From an uncultured Desulfuromusa sp. (GTDB lineage Bacteria > Desulfobacterota > Desulfuromonadia > Desulfuromonadales > Geopsychrobacteraceae): 64,000 bases of DNA. The notes below the pieces were generated by a model, which made no database searches, was not told the DNA's origin, and saw nothing but the letters and a program-made list of their open reading frames with translations. Below are positions 1 through 8,757 of the stretch, one piece after another. Location of the stretch: NCBI RefSeq assembly GCF_963675815.1, contig NZ_OY776574.1, forward strand, positions 2,660,001 to 2,724,000. The letters run 5' to 3'. The translations under genes were made by a program, and so were the position numbers. Numbering within the stretch: position 1 is the stretch's first letter; every line of letters starts with the position of its first letter.

Positions 1-156
1 GGACACTCCCGTAAACGACGCAGATATTCCTTCGCACATGACGGGCATGCCATGCAGTGCATTGGTCCGGTGGCGAAATCGCTTTATAACAGTCCGGAAT
101 GGTTCCTGCCCGGATTGTCGAATTGTAGCCATCTTCAAAAATGGAAATTCAGATGA
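1..156 (+). CDS. C-terminal end of an unrecognised protein (5' truncated by the window)
   Basis: An open frame runs from base 1 to a TGA at 154-156 and gives about 51 residues, rich in basic residues near its start (SRKRRRYSFAHDG) and ending in LQKWKFR. I recognise no family. Its stop overlaps the ATG at 153 of the next gene in an ATGA arrangement, the usual sign of translational coupling, which is the main reason to treat it as a real gene end. A frame this short could also be chance. Confidence 0.45.
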   Translation, partial: GHSRKRRRYSFAHDGHAMQCIGPVAKSLYNSPEWFLPGLSNCSHLQKWKFR

Positions 157-2552
157 GTTATAAAGACACAAAAAAATTAATTGCGATGCTTGCGGCACGA
201 ATAAATACTCCTCCAGAATTTCACGATGACGTTCAGGGAGGGAAGGAAATCAAAAAACAACGTCCCGCAGTAATAAAGGATGATGTCAGTTCGATTCGCT
301 CCGATCAGCATAGGGTTGGGATTTTGCTGGAATGTTTTAAATCGATGCCAACATCGCCCAAATATGCCGGGGTCCATAAGACGATTTATGTAAAGAATAA
401 GACCTGTCATGATGATCTCATTTTAAATCCGAAAGCATTTTTCAGCCCCACGGGCACCTTTATGGAAGAAAATGTTGTCAATGCAGCAAGCGTCAATGTA
501 GAAGACCTTGTGCATGCGCTCTGTGAGCAGGCTATTATCGTTGCCAATAGTCCTGGAAGTCCACTCACTCCGCTCCTTTTGACAGGCAATAGAGGATCGG
601 GAAAGACGGCTTGGCTCAGCTATATTATATCCACCTGCCACACAATATTCAATCAACATAAGGTTATAGTTGTTCGCATGGATATGACAAAAAAGGAGGC
701 CATTAACTACTCTTTAAAAGAATTCCAAGCAGTACAGACCTATGCCATCCTTTGCACTCATTATTTGGGAGGAGGGGGCATGCCAATAAAAAGGGATTAT
801 TTTGTTGAGGAAGACTATCAGCACGCATTGGAAACGTGGAAATATCGAAGCGAAAAACACCCCGTAGAAAAGCTTAGGGATTTCCTTAAGGAAAAAAGGA
901 ACAATGAACCTCATTTCAAAAAAACCATAAATGGCATCCTCTACAACAGTACGGGGGAGGAAAGAAATGATGCTGAACTTTTAGATCTAAATATATCTCT
1001 GCATGAAAAAATTACGAGACTTAAACAATACAAAGAGTTTATCGAAGATGAAGGATATTCTTTTATCTACATTTTTGACGGGCTTGATGAGTCGGCAATT
1101 CCTCTAATTGATGCTCAAAAACTGGAGAAATGGGGTAATGAGCTTGAGTCTCTTTATGTCGGCAGAGAGTTTGTTCATGGGTTTTATATCCTTTGTACGC
1201 GGACAGAATCTCAGTCGAAAATAGCATCGTCCTCGTTGCAACTTTGCGCTACAGATGCGACCACCGCATCACCCGTTCGGACCATGGTCGTTTTCGGAGT
1301 CGACCCGATTGAAATCCTTAAGAAAAGGTTAGCCTTTACTAAAGAGAAGATAAATACAAAGTCGAAGAAATGGAAAACTGATCTCTGGACAGAAGCCTCT
1401 CTTGACAAAATTTATGACCTGACGATGGAAGCTATTACTGCCGCGCTTGAACCTCTTGGCTTTGAGTTGAAAGAAATTTTATCCGCCCTGACTGATCCTG
1501 GACACATGAGGAGCTTTCTTAAATTCTTTCGCGAAGCCATGTGGGAAACTATTGCTATCCTTGACGAACATTACGGGGAAAGCAATGTGGAGTTTTGGTT
1601 TCCAACTCTTGCCGAAACCAAATTAGCCGACCCCGAGTGGAAGAAATTGCTAAAGCGTAAAGCCTATCGGATCTGGCAACTGTCTTCTTTAAACTATGAC
1701 ATCAACTTCGGTGAATCCCTTCACACATATTCTGGTGAGATCGGCTCACCACGCCCTGTGAACAAGGAGGGGGAACCGGCACTATACCATTCTACGGAAT
1801 GGCCTCTTATACCCATTGCTTGGGGCGATGTGCCTTGTCAAGCGCAAGATATCAGCCAAGGTAATCATAACCACCTTTTGTCGAAACTACGAATCTATCA
1901 ATTTCTCAACTTCCATACATCTGCTCTTTCCGTCGGAGAGATATGTGACGGATTATTTCACCTGTTTTCATTTGATCCTGCTTGTACCAGATATCATATC
2001 CGCGCAATGATTCTTCAAGGACTGCTTGATGTGAGTGCACAAGGTGGAGGCTTTGTCGCCTTAGAAAAAACTCTCCTACGCACAACGCGCCTCGGTCGGT
2101 TGATAATGGAGAAAGCCGTGACCAATTATTCGTACATTGAGTCGACAATCAACTACGCATGGGTTCCTGAAAATGTTTCTGACAAATTCCCCTGGGTGCA
2201 GAAACGACGCAGAAAGGGGGCTAGCAGTAATATGGACGGGTTGCCAACCAACGACTACATGATAGAGTTTTTCTACTTATTAATTAACTTTGTCGGTTTT
2301 GTTGAAGCAACGGAAGCTTTTGAAAAAAGTCGCTTGATCGTCGCCAATCGCAAAATATCAGGAACAGATAAGAACCATCTGCTAAATATTAAGTTTAATT
2401 TCATCTCTTCAGAGATGAAAACATCTATCAACAGAACAATTCGTAGAATTATTAATGCCGCAGCCCGCAATGCCGATCCAGCACTCTTCAATGCAATTAA
2501 AAATGAATTTTGGAATGACTTGGAACAGAATGAGGATATTGGCAAAGAATGA
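153..2552 (+). CDS. Large P-loop ATPase of unknown function
   Basis: This 799-residue protein has a clear Walker A (GNRGSGKT, about residues 145-152) and a likely Walker B (FIYIFDGLDES, about 303-313), so it should bind and hydrolyse nucleotide. About residues 577-660 look like a winged helix (LSVGEICDGL through TRLGRLIMEKAV). No signal peptide or membrane segment is visible. I chose the ATG at 153 rather than 141 because it overlaps the upstream stop (ATGA). The architecture (P-loop ATPase, long middle, winged helix) resembles STAND-like or defence-associated ATPases in general outline only; I cannot assign a family. The upstream coupled gene is probably its partner. A transposase remnant lies just downstream, which fits an accessory region. 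Confidence 0.8.
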   Translation: MSYKDTKKLIAMLAARINTPPEFHDDVQGGKEIKKQRPAVIKDDVSSIRSDQHRVGILLECFKSMPTSPKYAGVHKTIYVKNKTCHDDLILNPKAFFSPTGTFMEENVVNAASVNVEDLVHALCEQAIIVANSPGSPLTPLLLTGNRGSGKTAWLSYIISTCHTIFNQHKVIVVRMDMTKKEAINYSLKEFQAVQTYAILCTHYLGGGGMPIKRDYFVEEDYQHALETWKYRSEKHPVEKLRDFLKEKRNNEPHFKKTINGILYNSTGEERNDAELLDLNISLHEKITRLKQYKEFIEDEGYSFIYIFDGLDESAIPLIDAQKLEKWGNELESLYVGREFVHGFYILCTRTESQSKIASSSLQLCATDATTASPVRTMVVFGVDPIEILKKRLAFTKEKINTKSKKWKTDLWTEASLDKIYDLTMEAITAALEPLGFELKEILSALTDPGHMRSFLKFFREAMWETIAILDEHYGESNVEFWFPTLAETKLADPEWKKLLKRKAYRIWQLSSLNYDINFGESLHTYSGEIGSPRPVNKEGEPALYHSTEWPLIPIAWGDVPCQAQDISQGNHNHLLSKLRIYQFLNFHTSALSVGEICDGLFHLFSFDPACTRYHIRAMILQGLLDVSAQGGGFVALEKTLLRTTRLGRLIMEKAVTNYSYIESTINYAWVPENVSDKFPWVQKRRRKGASSNMDGLPTNDYMIEFFYLLINFVGFVEATEAFEKSRLIVANRKISGTDKNHLLNIKFNFISSEMKTSINRTIRRIINAAARNADPALFNAIKNEFWNDLEQNEDIGKE

Positions 2553-2600
2553 TTAACTCGATTGTTTTGAGGGTAAAATCCGCAGAAGTCTTCTGTTTAG

Positions 2601-2822
2601 CAACATAAAGGGGGACAGATTTATTTTTTGCCCTGGTTCGATTTCGATCCACTTTATTTTGCTCTCGGCGTAGATTCATCTCAACGTCGGCCACGTTTCA
2701 GAGAATTTCTTGACACGCCAGCGTTCGGTCAGGAGCGGGAAATGATACGCCTAGCTGTTCAGCATGGACAGTTGACAGGTAGGGGTCGTTTTGTTGACGA
2801 GATCGGAAATAAGCTCAACTGA
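2601..2822 (+). pseudogene. Remnant of a REP-associated tyrosine transposase (RAYT), C-terminal end only
   Basis: The frame open from 2601 to the TGA at 2820-2822 encodes FDPLYFALG, an Arg/Phe-rich helix, then a stretch ending GRGRFVDEIGNKLN. This matches, from memory, the C-terminal tail typical of REP-associated transposases (DPLYLALG, later a G-x-x-x-F-x-x-E-I motif). The catalytic HUH and tyrosine parts are absent, so it is a fragment. It is directly preceded by GGGGGACAGATTTATTTT, a sequence type often found beside such transposases. There is no ribosome binding site and only a TTG could start it. The remaining bases to 2943 show nothing recognisable. Confidence 0.55.
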
Positions 2823-2943
2823 CGTATCGAATTGAGAGTGTAAGCTTCCCTGTCAAGTTTACAGTTGAAAAGTAAAGTTTCCTAGGTTCTTTAACAGATA
2901 TTCAGTCGACGTCAGATCCTCAAGGACATCGTGTGGCCATTAT

Positions 2944-5502
2944 TCAATCAACCGGCGATTCTACCTCCACCGGTTTCTTCTTGGCTGGGGCCCTGCGTGT
3001 CCTTGCTTTTGGTTTGGGCTTTTCTTCATTTGTCGAGATGTCTGTAGCCTCGCTGCTGGTTTTTGCTATCGCTTCAGGGGCTTTTTTTGTTGTTTTTCGG
3101 GGACGTCGTTTGGGTTTTTCTTCCTCGACGGATTTTACCTCGGAAGTAACCTCTGTGGATGCTGGAGCAGACTCTGCTGCTTTCTTGGTTGTTCTCCTGC
3201 GCCGTGGTTTTGGTTTTTCCTCAGTCACATCCGTGACGGTTGCAGCTGTTTCAGTGGTGCTGTCAGCTTTTTTCGTTGTTTTTCTTGAGGTGCGGCGCGG
3301 TTTTGGCTTTGGTTGACTGTCAGCAGGGATCTCTTCTTTGGCCTCAACAGGTTTTTTTTCTTTGGCTTCTTGTTCTTCGGGCGCTGCTTCAGTTGAGGTG
3401 TCAGTCCCCTTTTTAGTTGTTCTGCGTGGCCGACGTTTTGGTTTCTCGACAGCTGGAACTGCTACGGATTCCTTTTCTGCACCGGCATTGGTTGTTTCTG
3501 TTGCTGGTTTTTCTTCAACTTTTGTCTCTCTAGCTTCCACCTGTCCCGATGCCGAGGTTGCTTCTGTGGTTGCATCAACCGCCGCAGTGGTTTTTTTTCT
3601 GCTTCTTCTGCGGGGGCGTGGTTTGGGTTTTTCCTCCGCAGGTTTTTCATTTTCCTGTTGTTTGTTCTGTTCCTGTGTTTGTTCTGTTTCCTGATGAGTT
3701 GCTTTTTCTGCTGTCGCTGGTGCAGAGTCTTGCTGAATTAAGATCGTTTCTGCCGGAGTTTCACCATTCTGTTCCTGTTGATCTTGCCCCTGAGTTTCTT
3801 GGTCACTGGAAGCTGGTTTTTTCCGGCGGCGACGACGGCGTTTTTTGGGTTTTTCAGCGATCTCCTCGTTATCGTCTTGTCCGCTAACTGTTTCGTTCTT
3901 CTCGTCGGTAGCCGTTTCTTTTACCTGCTCTTGAGGTTCTTGCTCTTCGAGTTGAGCGGCCGCTAAAGCAATCTCAATCTGATTTTCGTGAGATACGGGC
4001 ATAATCTGGCGAGGAGGGGTTGCTTCTGCTTCGCGTTTATGAATTGTCAGCTCTAGATCTCCAGGGAGTAGATGAGCCTGTCCCAAAAGAGAAATTTTCA
4101 AGTTCAGCTGACGTTCCAGCTCAGTAATGGTTGAGCGTTTTTGATTGAGTAAATAATTTGCGACTGCAAAAGGAACATTTGCTTCAATGTGACCGATTTG
4201 TCCTTTGGCTGCTGCAGTATGAGCTTGGCGGAGAAAAGACACGGCCTGAGCTTCAACGCTTTTTATTTTTCCAATCCCTTTACAATGCGGGCACTCAAGG
4301 TACGCACCAACACTTAAGACGGGTTTCAGGCGTTGCCGGCTCATTTCCAAAAGCCCAAATTGGCTGATTCTTCCAACGGAAACTTTTGCTTTATCATCCT
4401 TCAGTGCTCTACGCATTTCCTGTTCAATTTCGCGAATATTTTTGCGATCGCGCATATCGATGAAGTCGATGACAATCAACCCCCCAAGATCACGCAATCG
4501 TAGCTGTCGGCCAATTTCAGTTGCCGCCTCAAAGTTGGTTTTGAAGGCTGTTGCCTCGATTCCACTTTCTCCCGACATTTTTCCTGAGTTGACATCGATA
4601 GCAACGAGAGCTTCTGTCTGATCAAGAACAATTGATCCACCAGAGGGAAGAGGAGCCTGATTTTTGGAGAGGCCATCAATTTGCTCTTCTATCTGGTAGC
4701 GGGAAAAGATCGGTCGCCGTTCACGGTGACGTTTAACGAGATGTTTCAACTCCGGCATGACGAGAGAAAAGAAGTCTTTGGTGTCCTGAAACACTTTGTG
4801 ATCATCAACTAGAACTTCATCCATCTCCGTACTGAAGTAATCCCTGATAGAGCGGATTGCCAGGTTGGACTCCTGATAGAGCTGAGCCGGTGCTTTGATC
4901 TGATCCTTGCGGGCTATGATCCCCTCAAATAACCGAACCAGATAATCAAAGTCGCGTTTCAGTTCGTCTTTGTCTTTACCGATTCCCGCAGTTCGGACGA
5001 TGTAACCCATTCGTTCCGGCAACTCAAGCTCCGCCATGGTTCTTTTCAGGCTTTTGCGTTCAGAGTCAACACTGATTTTACGGGAGACCCCTTTGGTGGA
5101 GCTATCGGGCATCAGCACCATATAGCGACCGGGAATGGACAGGAAAGTCGTTAATGCAGCGCCTTTGTTGCCACGTTCTTCTTTGACGATCTGGACGAGG
5201 ATTTCTTGACCGCGCTGGAGGATGTCAGCGATGCGAGGACGGCTTTTGGTTTCATCTTGGGCGGGGTAAATACGTGGGTGAACTTCACCTATCTGCAAGA
5301 AACCGAGTTTTTCTGCACCATAATCAACAAAAGCGGCCTGGAGGCCGGTTTCTACCCGGACAACAACCGCTTTATAAATATTTCCTTTGCTCTGTTCCTG
5401 ACCTGCAATCTCAATGTCAAGTTCGCTTAAAATTCCATCAACGACAATTGCGACCCGGTTTTCTTCCGGGTGCGATGCGTTAATCAGCATCTTTTTACTC
5501 AT
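2944..5502 (-). CDS. Ribonuclease E/G family endoribonuclease with long repetitive tail
   Basis: This 852-residue endoribonuclease should cleave single-stranded RNA in mRNA decay and rRNA/tRNA processing. The N-terminal half has an S1 domain (about 37-120) and the RNase E catalytic region: Asp303 in AIDVNSGK and Asp346 in IVIDFIDM fall at the same numbers as in E. coli RNase E, as do the zinc-link cysteines 404 and 407 (ECPHCKG). From about residue 560 it is low-complexity: acidic linkers alternating with six basic modules such as KPRRRRTTKK. Such tails usually bind RNA or degradosome partners. The ATG at 5502 is chosen because AAAGG lies nine bases upstream; an earlier in-frame start at 5541 is unlikely. 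It could be called rne or rng; the catalytic numbering favours rne, but the tail is not the E. coli scaffold. Confidence 0.93.
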   Translation of the reverse strand: MSKKMLINASHPEENRVAIVVDGILSELDIEIAGQEQSKGNIYKAVVVRVETGLQAAFVDYGAEKLGFLQIGEVHPRIYPAQDETKSRPRIADILQRGQEILVQIVKEERGNKGAALTTFLSIPGRYMVLMPDSSTKGVSRKISVDSERKSLKRTMAELELPERMGYIVRTAGIGKDKDELKRDFDYLVRLFEGIIARKDQIKAPAQLYQESNLAIRSIRDYFSTEMDEVLVDDHKVFQDTKDFFSLVMPELKHLVKRHRERRPIFSRYQIEEQIDGLSKNQAPLPSGGSIVLDQTEALVAIDVNSGKMSGESGIEATAFKTNFEAATEIGRQLRLRDLGGLIVIDFIDMRDRKNIREIEQEMRRALKDDKAKVSVGRISQFGLLEMSRQRLKPVLSVGAYLECPHCKGIGKIKSVEAQAVSFLRQAHTAAAKGQIGHIEANVPFAVANYLLNQKRSTITELERQLNLKISLLGQAHLLPGDLELTIHKREAEATPPRQIMPVSHENQIEIALAAAQLEEQEPQEQVKETATDEKNETVSGQDDNEEIAEKPKKRRRRRRKKPASSDQETQGQDQQEQNGETPAETILIQQDSAPATAEKATHQETEQTQEQNKQQENEKPAEEKPKPRPRRRSRKKTTAAVDATTEATSASGQVEARETKVEEKPATETTNAGAEKESVAVPAVEKPKRRPRRTTKKGTDTSTEAAPEEQEAKEKKPVEAKEEIPADSQPKPKPRRTSRKTTKKADSTTETAATVTDVTEEKPKPRRRRTTKKAAESAPASTEVTSEVKSVEEEKPKRRPRKTTKKAPEAIAKTSSEATDISTNEEKPKPKARTRRAPAKKKPVEVESPVD

Positions 5503-5558
5503 ATTGTAAACCTTTCTGTCCGCGTTGATATCGCGGTTCAAGCCGGTTTCTTTATCAG

Positions 5559-5584
5559 AGACCTCACCGCTTCAAGCGGGGTCT
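5559..5584 (-). promoter_or_regulatory. Leader hairpin upstream of the RNase E/G gene
   Basis: An inverted repeat (AGACC...CCGCT, loop TCA or TGA, AGCGG...GGTCT with a three-base bulge) lies about 57-82 bases before the RNase start codon, so it would sit in the 5' leader of that mRNA. RNase E genes in enterobacteria are autoregulated through leader hairpins; a similar role here is only an inference. The 403-base gap between 5503 and 5905 otherwise shows nothing I can name. Confidence 0.3.
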
Positions 5585-5905
5585 ATAAAGTGTCCGGTTT
5601 TAATGGCGTGTTCCAACACCCTTATCTACTCTTTTAAACAAGGATGTATTGAAATCTATATGTTGTTCTTTGTCTCGACGCTGCTGAAGCGGAGACAGGT
5701 GTCAATAATATCGAAATCGCTTGACTATACCAGATAATGTTTATTGTAGATATCTCTAATTAGCAAGAAACTCAACAATTTTTTATGTTTATAAGTAAAT
5801 TTACCAGAAAATTAGACAATAAGCTTATTTTTCTCTGTCTTTGGTTATAATTAATAACAACAGTATTCGCTTTTTTACCTCGTGAAGATCGAAAAGGAGG
5901 CGTAT

Positions 5906-6601
5906 ATGGGATTGAATGAATTATGGACATTACAGCAAGAAGAAAAACTGAAGGCTTGGCATCAGGTGCAACTGGTTGCCGATCAGGGCAGACCGGCACC
6001 ATGCTTTACTATTGCGAGAGAGTTTGGTTGTGAGGCTTATCCCGTGGCTGAAGAGTTGATCAAGCGCTTAAATGCTCAAGTTGCCGGCGAACCCTGGGTT
6101 ATTATCGGGCAACAGATTATTGATGAGGTTGCAAAGATTTCAGGGTACTCTGTCGAGCAGATTGAAAAGTCTCAGGATACCCCTTCTTCGCTCAAAGCTA
6201 TTTTTTCGATGTTTTTAGATAGTAGTCGAGCGGAAGAAACAGAAGTTTTTACTCATATGCGAGCAGTGATCCGCGGTTTTGCGAAGCGTGGGCAGTGTGT
6301 TCTTGTCGGGCGGGGAAGTGCTCTTGTTACTCAGGATCTCTCCAACTGTATCAACCTGAGACTGGTCGCTCCGCATGAATTTCGTGTTCAGAAAATCATG
6401 AAGACTCACAATTTCAAGAAAACGGAAGCCGCTCAATTTATCGCATCTCATCAGCAACAGCGTGATGATTTTATTCGCCGCTTTGGCGCAGGAAATATTA
6501 CAGATCCGCTGCTCTATCATCTGATCATCAATAATGCTCACCTGGAGGTTAAAAAAATTGCCGAACTGGCAGAAGAATATATGACCCATTATGTGAACTA
6601 A
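5906..6601 (+). CDS. Cytidylate kinase-like family protein
   Basis: The 231-residue product resembles the cytidylate kinase-like family (Pfam Cytidylate_kin2). Visible are the N-terminal strand-loop ITIAREFG-like segment (FTIAREFGCEAYPVAEEL), an arginine/glycine motif (CVLVGRGSALVTQ) and a helical end with RDDFIRRFG and ITDPLLYHLIINN. The classical GxxGxGK Walker A is replaced by REFGCEAYP, as is usual in this subfamily, so the phosphorylated substrate is uncertain. The ATG at 5906 follows an excellent AAAAGGAGG (5892-5900); a GTG at 5882 lies before it and is rejected. It stands alone and ends at a terminator. Confidence 0.85.
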   Translation: MGLNELWTLQQEEKLKAWHQVQLVADQGRPAPCFTIAREFGCEAYPVAEELIKRLNAQVAGEPWVIIGQQIIDEVAKISGYSVEQIEKSQDTPSSLKAIFSMFLDSSRAEETEVFTHMRAVIRGFAKRGQCVLVGRGSALVTQDLSNCINLRLVAPHEFRVQKIMKTHNFKKTEAAQFIASHQQQRDDFIRRFGAGNITDPLLYHLIINNAHLEVKKIAELAEEYMTHYVN

Positions 6602-6637
6602 GAGGAAGTATTTTTCCAACTACCAGGAATGAACCGT

Positions 6638-6669
6638 GAGGCTCCAAAAAAAATGGAGCCTCTTTTTTT
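6638..6669 (+). terminator. Rho-independent terminator
   Basis: A perfect nine-pair stem (GAGGCTCCA/TGGAGCCTC) with an all-A loop is followed by seven T. It closes the cytidylate-kinase-like transcript 37 bases after its stop. Confidence 0.92.
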
Positions 6670-6792
6670 ATCGGCCCTTTAGGTTGCTGTGATGTTGTGA
6701 TATAAAACCTAGTCCTGATTTTTTATGACTATGAAACTATGAAAATTTAAGCATCTACAGCTTTTGTGTGGTGTTTGGCGAGATAGGTAGCA

Positions 6793-8712
6793 ATGCTGCA
6801 ACTCAAAAATATTGATAAATATTTTGCTGACAGAAGGATTTTTGCAGCAATAGACTGGCATATTCGCCCTGCCGATCGCATTGGTCTCTGCGGTGAAAAT
6901 GGAGCCGGGAAATCAACGCTACTCAAGCTTTTAGCCGGGTTGGTCGAAAGCGATGGCGGGGTGTTGCAGATAGCCAAGGGAACAACCTTTGGCTATTTAC
7001 CGCAGGATGGATTGACCCATCGGGGAAGTACATTATTCATTGAGACCCAGAGTGCTTTAGCCGATTTACAGCAGATGGAGGTCAGATTACGGCAGCTGGA
7101 AAGTCAGATATCCCATTCAGCAAATGCTGACGAACTGGAACATTACGCAGAACTGCAACAGTTATTTGAGCAGCGTGGCGGATATCAGATGGAATCTGAA
7201 GTTGGCCGCGTTCTTCACGGTCTCGGGTTCAGCACCGATGACTTTGACAAGCCCTGTGAAACGTTTTCAGGTGGCTGGCAAATGCGAATTGCATTGGCAA
7301 AGCTGTTGTTGCAAAAACCCAATCTGCTGCTGTTGGATGAACCAACCAATCATCTGGACTTGCCTGCAAGGGATTGGCTCGAAGAGTATCTGTTGAACTA
7401 TCCATACGCGATGGTGCTGGTGTCCCATGATCGATTTTTTCTTGACTCGGTTGTTTCGCGGATTGTTGAAATCTGGAATGGTCAACTTACGGCATATCCT
7501 GGGAATTATAGCCGCTATATCCAATCCAGAGATGAAAGAATCATGGCTTTAAAAGCGGCAAAACAACAACAGGATGATGAAATTGCAAAAATTGAAGCAT
7601 TCATCAGCCGGTTTCGTTATCAGGCAAACAAGGCATCACAGGTCCAGAGCCGGGTTAAGCAGCTGGACAAGATTGAGCGGATATCTCTTCCTCCCCAAAG
7701 GAAAAAAATAGCTTTCAATTTTCCAGCACCGCCAAAAGGTGGAAGGATCATTGTGAGCTTGGAGCGGGCTTCGCAGCAGTATGGTGATCTTAAAGTTCTA
7801 CAGGACGTCGATGTCCAGGTTGAACAAGGAGAGTGTGTGGCACTGGTTGGACCGAACGGTGCGGGAAAATCGACTTTAATGCGTCTGCTTGCCGGTGTTG
7901 AAGCCCCCGTTTCCGGGAAAAGAGTAGAAGGTCATAATTTACAACAAGCTTATTTTGCTCAGAACCAGGCTGATGAACTGAATCCGGAACGGAACGTTTT
8001 TGCTGAAATAATGGCCGAGTCGCCGGTAGCAATGGTGCCTAAATTGCGCAATATCCTTGGTGCCTTTCTTTTTTCGGGTGATGACATTGATAAATCGGTC
8101 AGGGTTCTTTCAGGGGGTGAGCGTAATCGTCTGGCATTGGCGAAATTACTCCTGCGTCCCGCCAACCTCCTGTTGCTTGATGAGCCTACAAACCATCTGG
8201 ACTTACAATCAAAACAGATCCTGCTTGATTCTTTGAAGAAGTATCAGGGAACCATTATTTTTGTTTCCCATGATCGCTATTTTGTTGATGCGCTGGCAAC
8301 TCGGGTGCTGGAAGTGGGCCATGGTCGGGTCGAATCTCATATCGGTAATTATGGGGATTTTCTGCGGGCAAAACAATCGCTGGGAGATTCAAGCCATAGT
8401 ACGCAACGGGTAGAACAACACGACTCGACAGCTTCGGAAGGGGAACCATCACTCGATAAGCAAGCCAGAAAGCAGGCCCATTCTGAGCGTAAAGAACAGC
8501 AGCGTCGAGAACAGAAACAACAAAAAGAACTTTCCCGAGTGGAAAATAAGATTGAAAATTTAGAAAAGCAGCTTGTAGAATTGGAACAGTTGATGGCAGA
8601 ACCACTCACTTATCAGGATCAGGAGCAATGGCGACAGCTCAGTACGGATCATGCTAAGTTGAAGACAACTCTGGACAGTTTGTATCAGCAGTGGGAAAAA
8701 ATACAAGCATGA
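6793..8712 (+). CDS. ABC-F family ATPase (ribosome-associated, YheS/Uup-like)
   Basis: This 639-residue protein carries two ABC cassettes and no membrane segments, the hallmark of ABC-F factors that act on the ribosome. Cassette 1 has Walker A GENGAGKST (34-42), signature FSGGW (about 157) and LLDEPTNHLDL (about 180); cassette 2 has GPNGAGKST (about 352), signature LSGGE (about 438) and a second DEPTNHLDL. Between them lies a charged linker with SRFRYQANKASQVQSR, typical of the P-site tRNA interaction motif. The C-terminus (about 545-635) is a Lys/Glu/Gln coiled coil like those of Uup and YheS. The ribosome binding site is weak. The exact subfamily is unclear. Confidence 0.92.
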   Translation: MLQLKNIDKYFADRRIFAAIDWHIRPADRIGLCGENGAGKSTLLKLLAGLVESDGGVLQIAKGTTFGYLPQDGLTHRGSTLFIETQSALADLQQMEVRLRQLESQISHSANADELEHYAELQQLFEQRGGYQMESEVGRVLHGLGFSTDDFDKPCETFSGGWQMRIALAKLLLQKPNLLLLDEPTNHLDLPARDWLEEYLLNYPYAMVLVSHDRFFLDSVVSRIVEIWNGQLTAYPGNYSRYIQSRDERIMALKAAKQQQDDEIAKIEAFISRFRYQANKASQVQSRVKQLDKIERISLPPQRKKIAFNFPAPPKGGRIIVSLERASQQYGDLKVLQDVDVQVEQGECVALVGPNGAGKSTLMRLLAGVEAPVSGKRVEGHNLQQAYFAQNQADELNPERNVFAEIMAESPVAMVPKLRNILGAFLFSGDDIDKSVRVLSGGERNRLALAKLLLRPANLLLLDEPTNHLDLQSKQILLDSLKKYQGTIIFVSHDRYFVDALATRVLEVGHGRVESHIGNYGDFLRAKQSLGDSSHSTQRVEQHDSTASEGEPSLDKQARKQAHSERKEQQRREQKQQKELSRVENKIENLEKQLVELEQLMAEPLTYQDQEQWRQLSTDHAKLKTTLDSLYQQWEKIQA

Positions 8713-8757
8713 TCGCCCGGATAGTGTATTTACTGATTGTTTTGTGGAGTTTTTAAA

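Noticed and set aside
2933..3887. Several plus-strand frames with Val/Phe/Ser-rich translations opposite the RNase E/G tail
   Set aside because: They are antisense shadows of the repetitive Arg/Lys codons; no start sites or conserved motifs.
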